Positions 37,707-46,705 of a stretch of DNA of 64,000 bases are shown piece after piece. The translations under genes were made by a program, and so were the position numbers. The notes below the pieces were generated by a model. That model worked only from the letters and a program-made list of their open reading frames with translations, ran no database searches and was not told the origin of the DNA. Source of the DNA: Thiohalocapsa sp. (GTDB lineage: Bacteria; Pseudomonadota; Gammaproteobacteria; Chromatiales; Chromatiaceae); assembly GCA_021736785.1 (NCBI GenBank), contig JAIPFF010000021.1, positions 21,742 to 85,741 of the forward strand, written 5' to 3'. Every line of letters begins with the position of its first letter. The first letter of the stretch is position 1.

Positions 37707-38378
37707 TCAGCCCCGTTGCGGGGGCTTTTCCCGCAGCCGTGCGAGGCTGTCGCGCCCGCATCGGCGCGCAATACGCAGCAAACGCAGGAAGATCTGGGCA
37801 GCCAGAAACGCGTCGCCGGCGGCGGTATGACGGTCGTAGGGGACAATCGAGAAGCGCTTGCACAGCCCGTCGAGGGATAAGTCGTTCAAATGCGGATCGT
37901 CGCCGAAGCCGCCATCGGCCTCCAGCCGCAACGCCAGATCGCCGGTATCGACGCTCGTGTTCAGCAGCCGCGCCTCGCTATGACGATCGAGGGCTGCATT
38001 GAGCATGTCGATGTCGTAGCGAATGTGATGACCGACCAGCACGGCATCGCGCAGATAGCCCAGCAGCTTGGCGATGGCCTGCGCTTCGGGCACGCCGCTG
38101 CTGCGCGTGGCATCCCGCGTGATGCCGTGGACCAGCGTCGATGCCGTGTTGTGCCGGATCTGCAAGACCGCCTCGAAGGTGTCGCCGAGATCGATCCGGC
38201 ACTCGTCGATGCCCACGGCGCCGACGCTCACGATCCGGTGCCGGCGCGGATCCATGCCCGTGGTCTCGCAATCGAGCACGACGAACCGCACCGACTCCAG
38301 CGGCGCATCGCGGGCCCAGCTATCGTCGAAAGCATCGCGATAGTCGGCCAAGGCCTGCATGTCGAAGCCCTCGGTCAT
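37707..38378 (-). CDS. DEDD-type 3'-5' exonuclease (DnaQ-like)
   Basis: The 223-residue protein has the exonuclease motifs FVVLDCETTGMDP (ExoI, Asp/Glu), VGHHIRYDIDMLNAAL (ExoII) and PYDRHTAAGDAFLAAQIF (ExoIII, His/Asp). It is a proofreading-type nuclease fold, but the partner is unknown. Start options are 38378 (MTEGFDMQ) and 38360 (MQALADYR), the latter having GAGGG seven bases upstream. It follows the cNMP/CBS/DUF294 gene on the same strand, a pairing seen in other proteobacteria. Confidence 0.9.
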   Translation of the reverse strand: MTEGFDMQALADYRDAFDDSWARDAPLESVRFVVLDCETTGMDPRRHRIVSVGAVGIDECRIDLGDTFEAVLQIRHNTASTLVHGITRDATRSSGVPEAQAIAKLLGYLRDAVLVGHHIRYDIDMLNAALDRHSEARLLNTSVDTGDLALRLEADGGFGDDPHLNDLSLDGLCKRFSIVPYDRHTAAGDAFLAAQIFLRLLRIARRCGRDSLARLREKPPQRG

Positions 38379-38564
38379 CGGTCCGACAGCGCGCCCCGCG
38401 CTGCATGGCCGCTGCAGGATCGGCGCGAGGCGCCGCCCCCCCCGCCCGGCCGGGACTGGCGATCGCGCCGCGGCGCTGCCGGTGCGGACCCACCCGGCAC
38501 ACCGGCGCCGATAGACCATCCCCGCGGCAAGCGAAGGGTCGGCCGCGCCAACGCCCCATCAGGG

Positions 38565-40487
38565 TTATCGCCGAGGTACCAAGCCATAGCGCCGTCCCAT
38601 GTATTCCATCAAACGCACGACGGTGCGAAAGCCCGCCTTCAGCAGCGTCTGGTCCAATCGGGTCAGATTCGAGGGGTCGATGCGGCTGCCGTCCGTGCCC
38701 GTGGTCAGGCCCGCTCGGGCGCGCTGATACAGTGCATTGCCGAACGCGGCCACGGTCTCTTCGATCAGCACCGCCGTCTCGTCGCTCTCCGGCTCGAGTG
38801 CCCGCAGGCGGTCCAGTGTCGTCGCCCCTTGGTGGACTCCGCAATCAAGGGCGAGCGCGCGGGCGATATCGACGATCGGCTGCAGCGTCGTGCGCTGAAG
38901 ATCGAGCACGTCGTTGTAGCCGCCGTCGTCATCGATCACGAGATTGCGGAAGAAGGTCAGCGGCGGCAGATTCGCCATGGAATCGTTGACCAGCAATGGC
39001 ACGAAGCTCGGATTGCGGTCCTCTTCGCTATGGATATGGCGCTCGAGCGCCTGCACCAGCCAGCAGTCGCCGTGCACCGCACGCAGATCGAACAGCGACG
39101 TGGCCCGATACACCGCGCTTTCGATGGGATCCCGGATCCAGCCGGTGAATGCCCGCTGCCACTCCGATAGCGAGCGGCAGGCACTGGGGTGACCGGCAAC
39201 GATGCCCTTCGCGGTCGGCACGAAACCGCACGCGGCGAGTCCGGCACTGACGCGACGACCCAGTTCGAGAAAGTAGCCGCGCGCGGCGCGCGCAAGCTCC
39301 GGCTCCGGGTCCGCATAGACGATGCCGTGATCGAGGTCGTACATGGTCACCAGCTCGCGCCGCCCGGCGGCCCCGAAAAAGACCCAACAGTGGTCGAGCC
39401 CCGGACTCTCCACGCCCTCCTCGGCCAGCGCGCCCTCGACCAGCGTCACGACCCGGCGCAACACCGCCGCATTGAACGCCGAAGCGATGGGCGCCAGCCA
39501 GCGTATGGCCTCCGGGGCGCTGAGACCGGCCGCGATCACTTCCTCGCCCTGGGCGCGAAGCTGCGCCAGCTCGCCGATATTGCGGGCAGCGGCCATATCG
39601 CAGACGATCTCCAGCGGCGCACCACCTTCGATCTTGGTCAAATCGCGTCGAGACACCACCGCCACCACCGGGGCCCCGGGCGTCCCGTCGACGGTCAGCA
39701 CAAGGTGCTCCGCCTGGGCCTCCAACATCCGGATCAGATAGGTGCCGGCCTCCAAGCCCGCCGCGGCGATCGGAACCGGCTGCACCAAACGCTCCGCCGG
39801 TGCTTGCGCCGGCACCTCGCCTGAGGCGACATGGTCGCTCAGCGCACGAATCGAGACGACGCCGATGGGTGCGCCGTCCGGGTCCGTGATCGCCGCCGCG
39901 CTGGCGCCCCGCTCCGCCAGCCGCGCGGCGACGGCGCGCAGCGGGGTGCCCGAGCCGCAGGCGACGAGCGCCGGTGCCGCGAGCCGGCGCAGCAACCAAT
40001 CGAACGGGCGCCGGCCGAGGCGCATCTCCTCGCTGCGCCCGCGGCGGCTCTCCAGCTCAGACGGCATGACGGACGTAGAAAAGTAGGCCGCCAGAAAACG
40101 GCTCGCACGCCCGTGACGCTTGACGGCCTCCCAGAACCGGTCTGCCGGCAAGGCGTAGAGGATCACGTCGGTCTCGGTCCGCGCCGTCAGCGTGTGCTCT
40201 TCGGCACCCAGATAGCGCCCGACCCCGAGCAAGTCGCCCTCGCCGCGGACATCCCGCAGCGATTCGCCCTCCGCGGTGGCCTCGACCAGCCGCACCACGC
40301 CTTGCTGGATCACGTAGACGAAGGGCTTTCGCTTGCGGCCCTTCTCGAAGACCAATTCCCCGTGCTCGTGGAAGGCCACTCGCCCGCCGTCGACCAAATC
40401 AAGCAGCTCGCCCTCAGTCATGTACTGAAAAGGCGGATAGCGGCGCAGAAAGTCGGCGACGCGATGTGCGATCGTGGCAGTCTTCAA
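38565..40487 (-). CDS. cNMP-binding / CBS / DUF294 nucleotidyltransferase-like protein
   Basis: The roughly 640-residue signalling protein has in order a cyclic-nucleotide-binding domain (about 20-130), a pair of CBS domains (about 145-285), a DUF294 nucleotidyltransferase-like domain with GAAGRRELVTMYDLDHGIVY (about 370-400) and the DUF294 C-terminal helical region (FFRNLVIDDDGGYNDVLDLQR). Such proteins are predicted to respond to nucleotides, with an unknown transfer reaction. I prefer the TTG start at 40487 (AAGGAT upstream) over the ATG at 40544, which adds 19 residues. Confidence 0.88.
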   Translation of the reverse strand: MKTATIAHRVADFLRRYPPFQYMTEGELLDLVDGGRVAFHEHGELVFEKGRKRKPFVYVIQQGVVRLVEATAEGESLRDVRGEGDLLGVGRYLGAEEHTLTARTETDVILYALPADRFWEAVKRHGRASRFLAAYFSTSVMPSELESRRGRSEEMRLGRRPFDWLLRRLAAPALVACGSGTPLRAVAARLAERGASAAAITDPDGAPIGVVSIRALSDHVASGEVPAQAPAERLVQPVPIAAAGLEAGTYLIRMLEAQAEHLVLTVDGTPGAPVVAVVSRRDLTKIEGGAPLEIVCDMAAARNIGELAQLRAQGEEVIAAGLSAPEAIRWLAPIASAFNAAVLRRVVTLVEGALAEEGVESPGLDHCWVFFGAAGRRELVTMYDLDHGIVYADPEPELARAARGYFLELGRRVSAGLAACGFVPTAKGIVAGHPSACRSLSEWQRAFTGWIRDPIESAVYRATSLFDLRAVHGDCWLVQALERHIHSEEDRNPSFVPLLVNDSMANLPPLTFFRNLVIDDDGGYNDVLDLQRTTLQPIVDIARALALDCGVHQGATTLDRLRALEPESDETAVLIEETVAAFGNALYQRARAGLTTGTDGSRIDPSNLTRLDQTLLKAGFRTVVRLMEYMGRRYGLVPRR

Positions 40488-40643
40488 GGCGATCCTTCGA
40501 ATTGCTGCTTGTGTCTGGCGCCTCGGCGCGCGGCAATGCCGCACGACGAAATATTCGGGCGATGTTAGCCCATCACGACGCGGCCACGCAGCGCCGATTG
40601 CGAGGAAGCATCGCGCCGGTCTCCCGAAGCACCGCGCGGGGCC

Positions 40644-42002
40644 TCAGCGCCGCCCGGTCGCAACCGTAAAACGGGTCGGCAGCACGCCGCCGCGCCGGTC
40701 GAGAACTTGGTCGGGCGCGTCCACTCTGCTCAGGCGCCGGCTCGCAAGCAGCGGGCGCAGCAATGCCGGGACGGCCACGCGGTTGATATGCTCACCGAAG
40801 CACCGGTGCGCACCGTACCCCCAATGCAGATAGTGGGTGCTCGGTCGGTCGGTCCGGAATGTGCGCGGCAGCCAAAGCGTCAGCGGATCGAACATCGCGC
40901 CGAAGGTGGCCGCAAAGACCATGCTGTCCTGCGGGATCTTCCGGGCGCGCAGGCTGCCCCGTGCGATGACGCAGTCCCTGACGGCCCGGCGACAGATCAC
41001 CGTATGCACCGGACGGAAGCGCAGCGCCTCGAACAGGTAGCGCCCCAATGCAGGCAGATCGTTGCCGCGCGCGGCGTCGCACGCGGCCTCCAGCATCCGC
41101 GGCCGGCGCAGGAGCTCATCGAGGGCGTTCACGGCCGCCGCCGAGACGGTGGGCAGCGCCGAGACGGCGAGCAGCAGCCAATTGTCGCGAATGGCCGCAT
41201 CGTCGAAGTTCGGCTGCGCCGCCTTCTGTAATGCCAGGCAGCGGTTGAGGACATCGTCGCGATCGCCCGGGGCGGCCTTGCGCGCGGCAATGGCCGCATC
41301 GAGTTGTGCCCGCATCGCACGCGCCGCGGCCAGTGCCTCGCGCTCCACGTCCGGATCCGCCGCCAGATCCAGCGCCAGATAGCGGTACATCGGCGTTGTC
41401 CAACCGATCCAAGGCTCGCCGTCGCTGCCGGGCAAGCCGAAATAGCGGGCGAGGACATCGGCCATGACCGGCAGCGTCAACTGTGCCGGCACGTCGATCT
41501 GCCGGCCGGAGGCGGCAACCGCGGCCCGGGCGCCCTGCTCGATCGCAGGCAGTAGCAACCGCTCCACATCGTCCCGGCGCAGGGCCAGGTGCATCATGGC
41601 CAGGCCCTGCTCGCGCGCCTGCCCGGGCTGCATGCCGGCGAACGTGCTCGACCCCGCCGTGAGGCGTCCGATCCGGGGCCCGTAGACGACGGCGAAGTCC
41701 TCGTCGCGCTCGAGCACTTCGCGCACATCGTCGAAGCGGGTGACGATCACCGTGCCGGCGTTGGCGTAAGCCTCTACGAGGCGGCGCGACATCGACAGGT
41801 TGGCATTGAATACCCGCAGTACGCCGAACAGGAGCCGCTGACCGTCGGTGGTGGCGGTCATGGCCTCCAAGCGTTCGGCGATGGGCGTGCCCTTATCGGC
41901 TTTCGCGAGCAGATAAAGCAGCCGGGCCAAATCGCCGAGGCCGGCGGCGAATGCGCCCAAGTAGCGCAGCGGGAGCAGGAACAGATTGCTCAGCAGCGGC
42001 AT
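40644..42002 (-). CDS. Cytochrome P450
   Basis: The 452-residue protein has the haem-binding loop WGYGAHRCFGEH with Cys401 and the ExxR helix K motif FEALRFRP. The usual I-helix motif (A/G)Gx(D/E)T is not visible; the corresponding stretch reads LLLAVSALPTVSAAAVNALDELL. That suggests peroxygenase- or isomerase-type chemistry rather than classic O2 activation. The N-terminal hydrophobic start may associate with membrane. No ferredoxin or reductase gene is adjacent. Monocistronic; start ATG at 42002. Confidence 0.88.
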   Translation of the reverse strand: MPLLSNLFLLPLRYLGAFAAGLGDLARLLYLLAKADKGTPIAERLEAMTATTDGQRLLFGVLRVFNANLSMSRRLVEAYANAGTVIVTRFDDVREVLERDEDFAVVYGPRIGRLTAGSSTFAGMQPGQAREQGLAMMHLALRRDDVERLLLPAIEQGARAAVAASGRQIDVPAQLTLPVMADVLARYFGLPGSDGEPWIGWTTPMYRYLALDLAADPDVEREALAAARAMRAQLDAAIAARKAAPGDRDDVLNRCLALQKAAQPNFDDAAIRDNWLLLAVSALPTVSAAAVNALDELLRRPRMLEAACDAARGNDLPALGRYLFEALRFRPVHTVICRRAVRDCVIARGSLRARKIPQDSMVFAATFGAMFDPLTLWLPRTFRTDRPSTHYLHWGYGAHRCFGEHINRVAVPALLRPLLASRRLSRVDAPDQVLDRRGGVLPTRFTVATGRR

Positions 42003-42131
42003 TGAAATCTCCGCAAATAACAGGGAAAGGCGGCGGAGCGGCTCGGCGAGCGCCGGCGCGACGCATCCGGCATACCCGCTCGACGCCCGGACTCGGCGCT
42101 CGGAAGCGGCGCTCGGAAGCGGCGCTCGGAT

Positions 42132-43025
42132 TCAGGGCGCCCCGATAATACGACGCATCGCCTGCTGCACACGGTTCACCGGGACGGCGAAACCGATGCC
42201 GACATTGCCGCCGGCGGGGCCGATCAGCGCGGTATTGATGCCGACCACCTCGCCGGCCAAGCTCAGCAGCGGGCCGCCGGAATTGCCGGGATTGATCGAG
42301 GCGTCGGTCTGGATCAGCTCGCCCAGGCTGTTCTCGGCGATACCCGTGCGCCCGACGGCGCTGACGATGCCGGAGGTCACGGTCTGGCCGATACCGAACG
42401 GATTGCCGATGGCGATGACGAAGTCGCCGACCTCCAGGTCGTCGGAGTTACCGAAGCGCAGCCGCGGCGCATCGACAGGCGGGATGCGCAGCACCGCAAT
42501 GTCCGTGCTCGGATCGCTGCCGATCAAGCGTGCCTTGAAGTTGCGGCGATCCTTGAGTGTCACGGTGATCTCGCGGGCATCGGCGATGACATGGGCGTTG
42601 GTCAGCACCAGCCCGCGGCCTCCGTCGATGACGACACCGGAGCCGACACTCTGCTGACGCTGCGTGCCCGAGGAGTCCGGGGGCGTCAGATCGAAGCGCT
42701 CGAGGAAGCGGCGAAAGTCCGGGTCGCGCAGGAAGGGGTGGTCTTCGATGTCGACCTCGGAAATGACGGCGACATTGACGACGGCCGGTGTCACCCGAGC
42801 CAGCAGCGGCGCCAGTGACGGATAGCCGCCTTTGGACTTGCGGTAGGGAAAATCGGCGGCCGGGAGGCCGCGCGGACCGGCGATCGGCTGTTCGGCCGAA
42901 CCGGTGACGGGGGCCTGTGCGCAGCCGCCCACGAGCAGCCCGGCGCCCAGAACAACCGCCGCCGCATGGACACGAAGTCGCTGCAGGGCCGGCCCCGCAA
43001 CCGTTGGGCGAGATGTCGTCGACAT
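42132..43025 (-). CDS. HtrA/DegP-like serine protease, lipoprotein, no PDZ domain
   Basis: The 297-residue protein has a lipobox VGGC (Cys35), then a trypsin-like domain with catalytic His145 (LTNAHV), Asp175 (STDIAVL) and Ser249 (NPGNSGGPL). It stops at VPVNRVQQAMRRII, exactly where the PDZ domain begins in DegS and DegP. It is thus a periplasmic, membrane-tethered protease that lacks PDZ control. The stop is 129 nt from the P450 start. The gene starts 2 nt after the PBP4 stop codon. Confidence 0.9.
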   Translation of the reverse strand: MSTTSRPTVAGPALQRLRVHAAAVVLGAGLLVGGCAQAPVTGSAEQPIAGPRGLPAADFPYRKSKGGYPSLAPLLARVTPAVVNVAVISEVDIEDHPFLRDPDFRRFLERFDLTPPDSSGTQRQQSVGSGVVIDGGRGLVLTNAHVIADAREITVTLKDRRNFKARLIGSDPSTDIAVLRIPPVDAPRLRFGNSDDLEVGDFVIAIGNPFGIGQTVTSGIVSAVGRTGIAENSLGELIQTDASINPGNSGGPLLSLAGEVVGINTALIGPAGGNVGIGFAVPVNRVQQAMRRIIGAP

Positions 43026-43027
43026 GC

Positions 43028-44236
43028 TCAGCGCGCCAGGCTCGGCGTTCTCGCCAGCGCACTGGCGACTTGGAGCCTCAGGCCGTAGTCGACGGGCTGA
43101 TTGATCAGCAGACTGAACGGTACCCAGTTACCGCCACGGCGGACCCAGCCGGCATAGCAGCTGACACCCCGCAATGTGCCGGTCTTCGCGCGGACGTCGG
43201 CGTCGTTGTCCTGCGCGGCAACCAGGTGCCGGTAGGGTGTCATGGCATCCAAGACGTCGATCAGCTGGTTACCGCTGAGGCGGTTGCCCCGGGACAGACC
43301 GGCGCCGTCCTCGATGCTGACGCTGCGCCAGCCGAAACGCCGCTTCGCCCAGTCCTCCATCAGCCGCTGCGACTGCGCCATGCTGCATGCGCCCCGTTGC
43401 TCGCCGAGCAAAAGGAACAGGTCGTTGGCGACGAAATTGGTCGAATACTCGAGCATGGCCGCGACCACCGCCGCCAAGTCGCGGCTATTGCGGTGCGTGA
43501 GCAAGTGCTCCGCGGCGGACGGCACGCGACCGACTTCCACGCCGCCGCCGACGTCGATACCGACCGCTTCGAGCTTCAGCGTCAGCAACTCGCCGAAATG
43601 CTGCAGCGCATTGGCCCGCGTCTTCAGATTCACGCGATGCTTGCCGGCGCCCATGGCCGCACCCAAACGACGGGCCGTGGCCGTGAGCGGTGTCTGCGGC
43701 TCGGCGCTCGAGACCGCCCCGCCGGAGACGCGCACATGCACCGTATTGAAATTGACCGCCAGCGCGGTCACCGGCGCATCGTAGGGATTGTCGCTGGCGG
43801 AGCGTCCGGGGATGGCGTCGTTCGCCGCGAACAGGCTGTCGTCGAGCCCGATACCGGCGGCGCTGCGAATACCGCGCTGCTTCAGCGACGCCACGATCCT
43901 GTCGAGCTCTTCGGACACCAGGTAGGGATCTCCACCGCCCTTGACCCAGAGACGCCCGCCGCCATCGCGGTACAGGTCCGTGGTGAAGCGATGACCGAGT
44001 CCCCAACGCTCGATGGCCGCCAACGCGGTCAGCAGCTTCATGGTCGAGGCGGGCACCATCGGGCGATCCGGCGCATTGGCGATGCGCGCGCGGCCGGGCT
44101 CGCCCACCACGAGGCTAGCGCTCGACAGCGACAGCACTTGCCCGAGCGGGTCGGACCAGACCGGGGCGGCAATCGACAGCAGCAGCGCGCCGAGGGCCAG
44201 CGAAGAACGGAAGACGAACGACCTGCGCAGATGCAT
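43028..44236 (-). CDS. dacB: D-alanyl-D-alanine carboxypeptidase/endopeptidase (PBP4 type)
   Basis: The 402-residue protein has a Sec signal peptide (SSLALGALLLSIAAPVWS). Penicillin-binding motifs are SxxK (VPASTMKLLTALAAI), SxN (YSTNFVANDLFL) and KTG (VRAKTGTLRGVSCYAG). It trims or cross-hydrolyses periplasmic peptidoglycan. It is shorter than E. coli PBP4 (477), but domain order is kept. It is transcribed just ahead of the HtrA-like gene (2-nt gap), so the two likely form an operon. Confidence 0.94.
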   Translation of the reverse strand: MHLRRSFVFRSSLALGALLLSIAAPVWSDPLGQVLSLSSASLVVGEPGRARIANAPDRPMVPASTMKLLTALAAIERWGLGHRFTTDLYRDGGGRLWVKGGGDPYLVSEELDRIVASLKQRGIRSAAGIGLDDSLFAANDAIPGRSASDNPYDAPVTALAVNFNTVHVRVSGGAVSSAEPQTPLTATARRLGAAMGAGKHRVNLKTRANALQHFGELLTLKLEAVGIDVGGGVEVGRVPSAAEHLLTHRNSRDLAAVVAAMLEYSTNFVANDLFLLLGEQRGACSMAQSQRLMEDWAKRRFGWRSVSIEDGAGLSRGNRLSGNQLIDVLDAMTPYRHLVAAQDNDADVRAKTGTLRGVSCYAGWVRRGGNWVPFSLLINQPVDYGLRLQVASALARTPSLAR

Positions 44237-44394
44237 CTGGGTATCCTTGTCGCGTGCGGTGGCAACCGCGCCCGGCTGCGGCGGGCGCGGCCCCGGCGAG
44301 CGGTCGGCGGAAGATTAGCACGATGGCGACCCTTCGCGACCAACCGCTCGGCGCCCCCGTTCGCCGGCCCCCGGGGGCGCCGGTCGGACCGCCG

Positions 44395-45084
44395 TCAGGG
44401 CCGGTCGGCTCGCAGCAGGGCGTCGATCGACAGGTGCTTGGCGACTTGATCCGGCGTCGGGGAGGCGAGCCAGGGAACGACGCCGAGGGTGGGCGCACCC
44501 AGCAGCGCCGCGAGGGTGGCGACGTTTTCGTCACGCACCGGCATGTCGGGATCGAGTACGTTGGCCACCCAGCCCACCAGCGCCAGCCCGCGCGCGCGGA
44601 TACTCTCCGCGGTGAGCAGCGCGTGATTCAGGCAGCCCAGGCGCAGGCCCACCACCATCACCACCGGAATGCCGAGGGCCTCGGGGAGATCGCTCACGGC
44701 CAGCGACGGTCCGAGCGGCACCCGCCACCCGCCGACCCCTTCGACCACCACCCACTGCGCCTGCTTCGACAAGCGGTCGAAGGCGGCACGAATCGGGGCG
44801 AGCGTGATCTCCTCGCCGGCTTGGCCGGCCGCCACATGGGGTGCGATCGGAGGGCGGAACGCGAACGGGTTGACCGTCGCGTAGTCCGCTTCGCTGCTGC
44901 CCTGCTCCAGCAGCCGCACGGCGTCTTCGGAGCGCTGCCCGGCGTCGTGCGGGAGACAACCGGAGGCGACCGGCTTCATGCCCAGCACCGTCAAGCCGCG
45001 CCGCTGCAGCGCCGCCATGAGACCGAGCGAGACCTCGGTCTTGCCGATATCGGTGTCGGTACCCGTCACGAAGACCCCGCTCAT
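44395..45084 (-). CDS. bioD: Dethiobiotin synthetase
   Basis: The 229-residue enzyme closes the ureido ring of dethiobiotin from DAPA, CO2 and ATP. The P-loop-like FVTGTDTDIGKTEVSLGLM is present, as are GMKPVASGC and VVVEGVGGWRVPL. The start overlaps the bioC stop (ATGA). It is last of bioB-F-H-C-D. Confidence 0.96.
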   Translation of the reverse strand: MSGVFVTGTDTDIGKTEVSLGLMAALQRRGLTVLGMKPVASGCLPHDAGQRSEDAVRLLEQGSSEADYATVNPFAFRPPIAPHVAAGQAGEEITLAPIRAAFDRLSKQAQWVVVEGVGGWRVPLGPSLAVSDLPEALGIPVVMVVGLRLGCLNHALLTAESIRARGLALVGWVANVLDPDMPVRDENVATLAALLGAPTLGVVPWLASPTPDQVAKHLSIDALLRADRP

Positions 45085-45953
45085 CGCCCGGACCGCCCGC
45101 CGATGGCGCTGATCGGAACGGCAATGCCGTCGCCGGTATCGAACTGGGGCTGCGCCTTTGCCCCGACCCAGGCGTGGCCGTAGACGACCTCCCAGGTGGC
45201 CGGCAGACGGCCTGCGCTGCGGCGCGATTCGTAATGCCGCTGCATCGCGGCCAAACGCCGGCGGCCGGTCAGCCCGCGCGGGCGCTCCAGGAGCGCGTTG
45301 TGGGCACCGATCTGCTTGAGGTCGCGCATCAGGTCGCCGACAGCGTCGTAAGTGACCGTCATGCGCTCGGCGTCCATCACGGGGTCGGCGAAGCGTGCCC
45401 GCACCAGTGCGTCGCCGATGTCGTGCATGTCGACAAAGGGGCTGACCCTCGCGCCGCCGTCCGCGGCGGCCCAGGCCTCGCGCAACTCCATCAGGGTATC
45501 CGGGCCGAAGGTGGTGAACATCAGCAGGCCGCCGGGACGCAGCACCCGCATCAACTCGGCGAAAACGGCGTCGAGGTCGTTGCTCCACTGCAGCGCGGCA
45601 TTGGAGAAGATCAAGTCCACCGAATCGGCGGCCAGCGGCAACGCTTCCAGATCGGCGCAGATCGGCTTCGGGCGATTCAGCCAGCTGCCGCGCCGGCGCG
45701 CCAAGCGCAGCATGTTGACCGAGAAGTCGAGTGCCAGCACGCGGGCGCGGCGATAGCGACGGCTCAGCCCGTCCAGCGCGAATCCGGTACCGCAACCGAG
45801 ATCGAGCACTGTTCGGGGCTGCAGGCGCACATAGTCGAGCCGCTCGAGCATGCGGCCGGCGATTTCGTGCTGCAGCACGGCGGCGTCGTCATAGCGTTCG
45901 GCCGCGGCCTCGAAGGAGCGTCTGGCGAAGGCCTTGTCGATCTGTCTATTCAT
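45081..45953 (-). CDS. bioC: Malonyl-ACP O-methyltransferase
   Basis: The 290-residue SAM methyltransferase starts pimelate synthesis by methylating malonyl-ACP. Its N-terminus MNRQIDKAFARRSFEAAAERYDDAA and motif I TVLDLGCGTGFALDGL are typical, as are NAALQWSNDL and FTTFGPDTLMELR. The start overlaps the bioH stop (ATGA), and the stop overlaps bioD. Confidence 0.96.
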   Translation of the reverse strand: MNRQIDKAFARRSFEAAAERYDDAAVLQHEIAGRMLERLDYVRLQPRTVLDLGCGTGFALDGLSRRYRRARVLALDFSVNMLRLARRRGSWLNRPKPICADLEALPLAADSVDLIFSNAALQWSNDLDAVFAELMRVLRPGGLLMFTTFGPDTLMELREAWAAADGGARVSPFVDMHDIGDALVRARFADPVMDAERMTVTYDAVGDLMRDLKQIGAHNALLERPRGLTGRRRLAAMQRHYESRRSAGRLPATWEVVYGHAWVGAKAQPQFDTGDGIAVPISAIGGRSGR

Positions 45954-46705
45954 TCGATCGTCCGCAAGAAATCGCCGATCTCGTCCCCGGTCTGCCCCGG
46001 GTGCGACAGCAGCGGGGCGTGTCCGGCCCCCTGGATGATCCGCGTCTGCGCGTCGGGCATCAGGATCCGCACGCGCTCGGCGACCTCGGCCGGCACCAGG
46101 GTGTCGCGCTCGCCGAACACCCACAGCGTCGGCGGGCGCACGTCCGGCAGGCGTCCGCGCAGATCGCCGTCGCGCAGCAGGTCGAGCCCGGCCGCGAGGG
46201 CATCGGCCCGGGCCGGCGGCTGGTCCGCCAGTTCCGCGCGCAACGCGCGCAGTGTCGCGCGCTCCCCCTCGCTGCCTCGGACCTGCAACGCCAGGAAGCG
46301 TTCCGATGTCGACGCCGGATCCTGCAGCAACTGCTCGGAAAACTGCCCGAGCAGGTCCTCGGGCATGGCGACACGCCAGTCCACCGCCTGCACGAAGCGC
46401 GGGGTCGACCCGATCAGTACCAAGGCGCGCACCCGCTTCGGTGCCTGCAGCGCGGCCTGCAGCGCAACCAGCCCGCCCAGGGACCAGCCGAGCCAGACAG
46501 CCCGTTCCGGGGCCCGTGACAGGCAGGCGTCGGCCCAGTCGACGAGATCGCTCCGGGCCGCGTCGAACGGCGCTCCCCCGTGCCCCGGCAGGTCCAGCGG
46601 ATAGGGCGCGACCGGGATCGGAAGACTTGCTGCCGTGTCGCCCCAGACGGCGCTGTTCATACCCCAGCCATGCAGCATGACGAGGTCCAATGGCTGAGCG
46701 TTCAT
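45950..46705 (-). CDS. bioH: Pimeloyl-ACP methyl ester carboxylesterase
   Basis: The 251-residue alpha/beta-hydrolase removes the methyl group to yield pimeloyl-ACP. It has the oxyanion region MLHGWGMNSAVW, nucleophile motif GWSLGG, Asp in WVFGERDTLVP and catalytic His in IQGAGHAPLLSHP. Both ends overlap neighbours by ATGA (bioF upstream, bioC downstream). Confidence 0.95.
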   Translation of the reverse strand: MNAQPLDLVMLHGWGMNSAVWGDTAASLPIPVAPYPLDLPGHGGAPFDAARSDLVDWADACLSRAPERAVWLGWSLGGLVALQAALQAPKRVRALVLIGSTPRFVQAVDWRVAMPEDLLGQFSEQLLQDPASTSERFLALQVRGSEGERATLRALRAELADQPPARADALAAGLDLLRDGDLRGRLPDVRPPTLWVFGERDTLVPAEVAERVRILMPDAQTRIIQGAGHAPLLSHPGQTGDEIGDFLRTIE

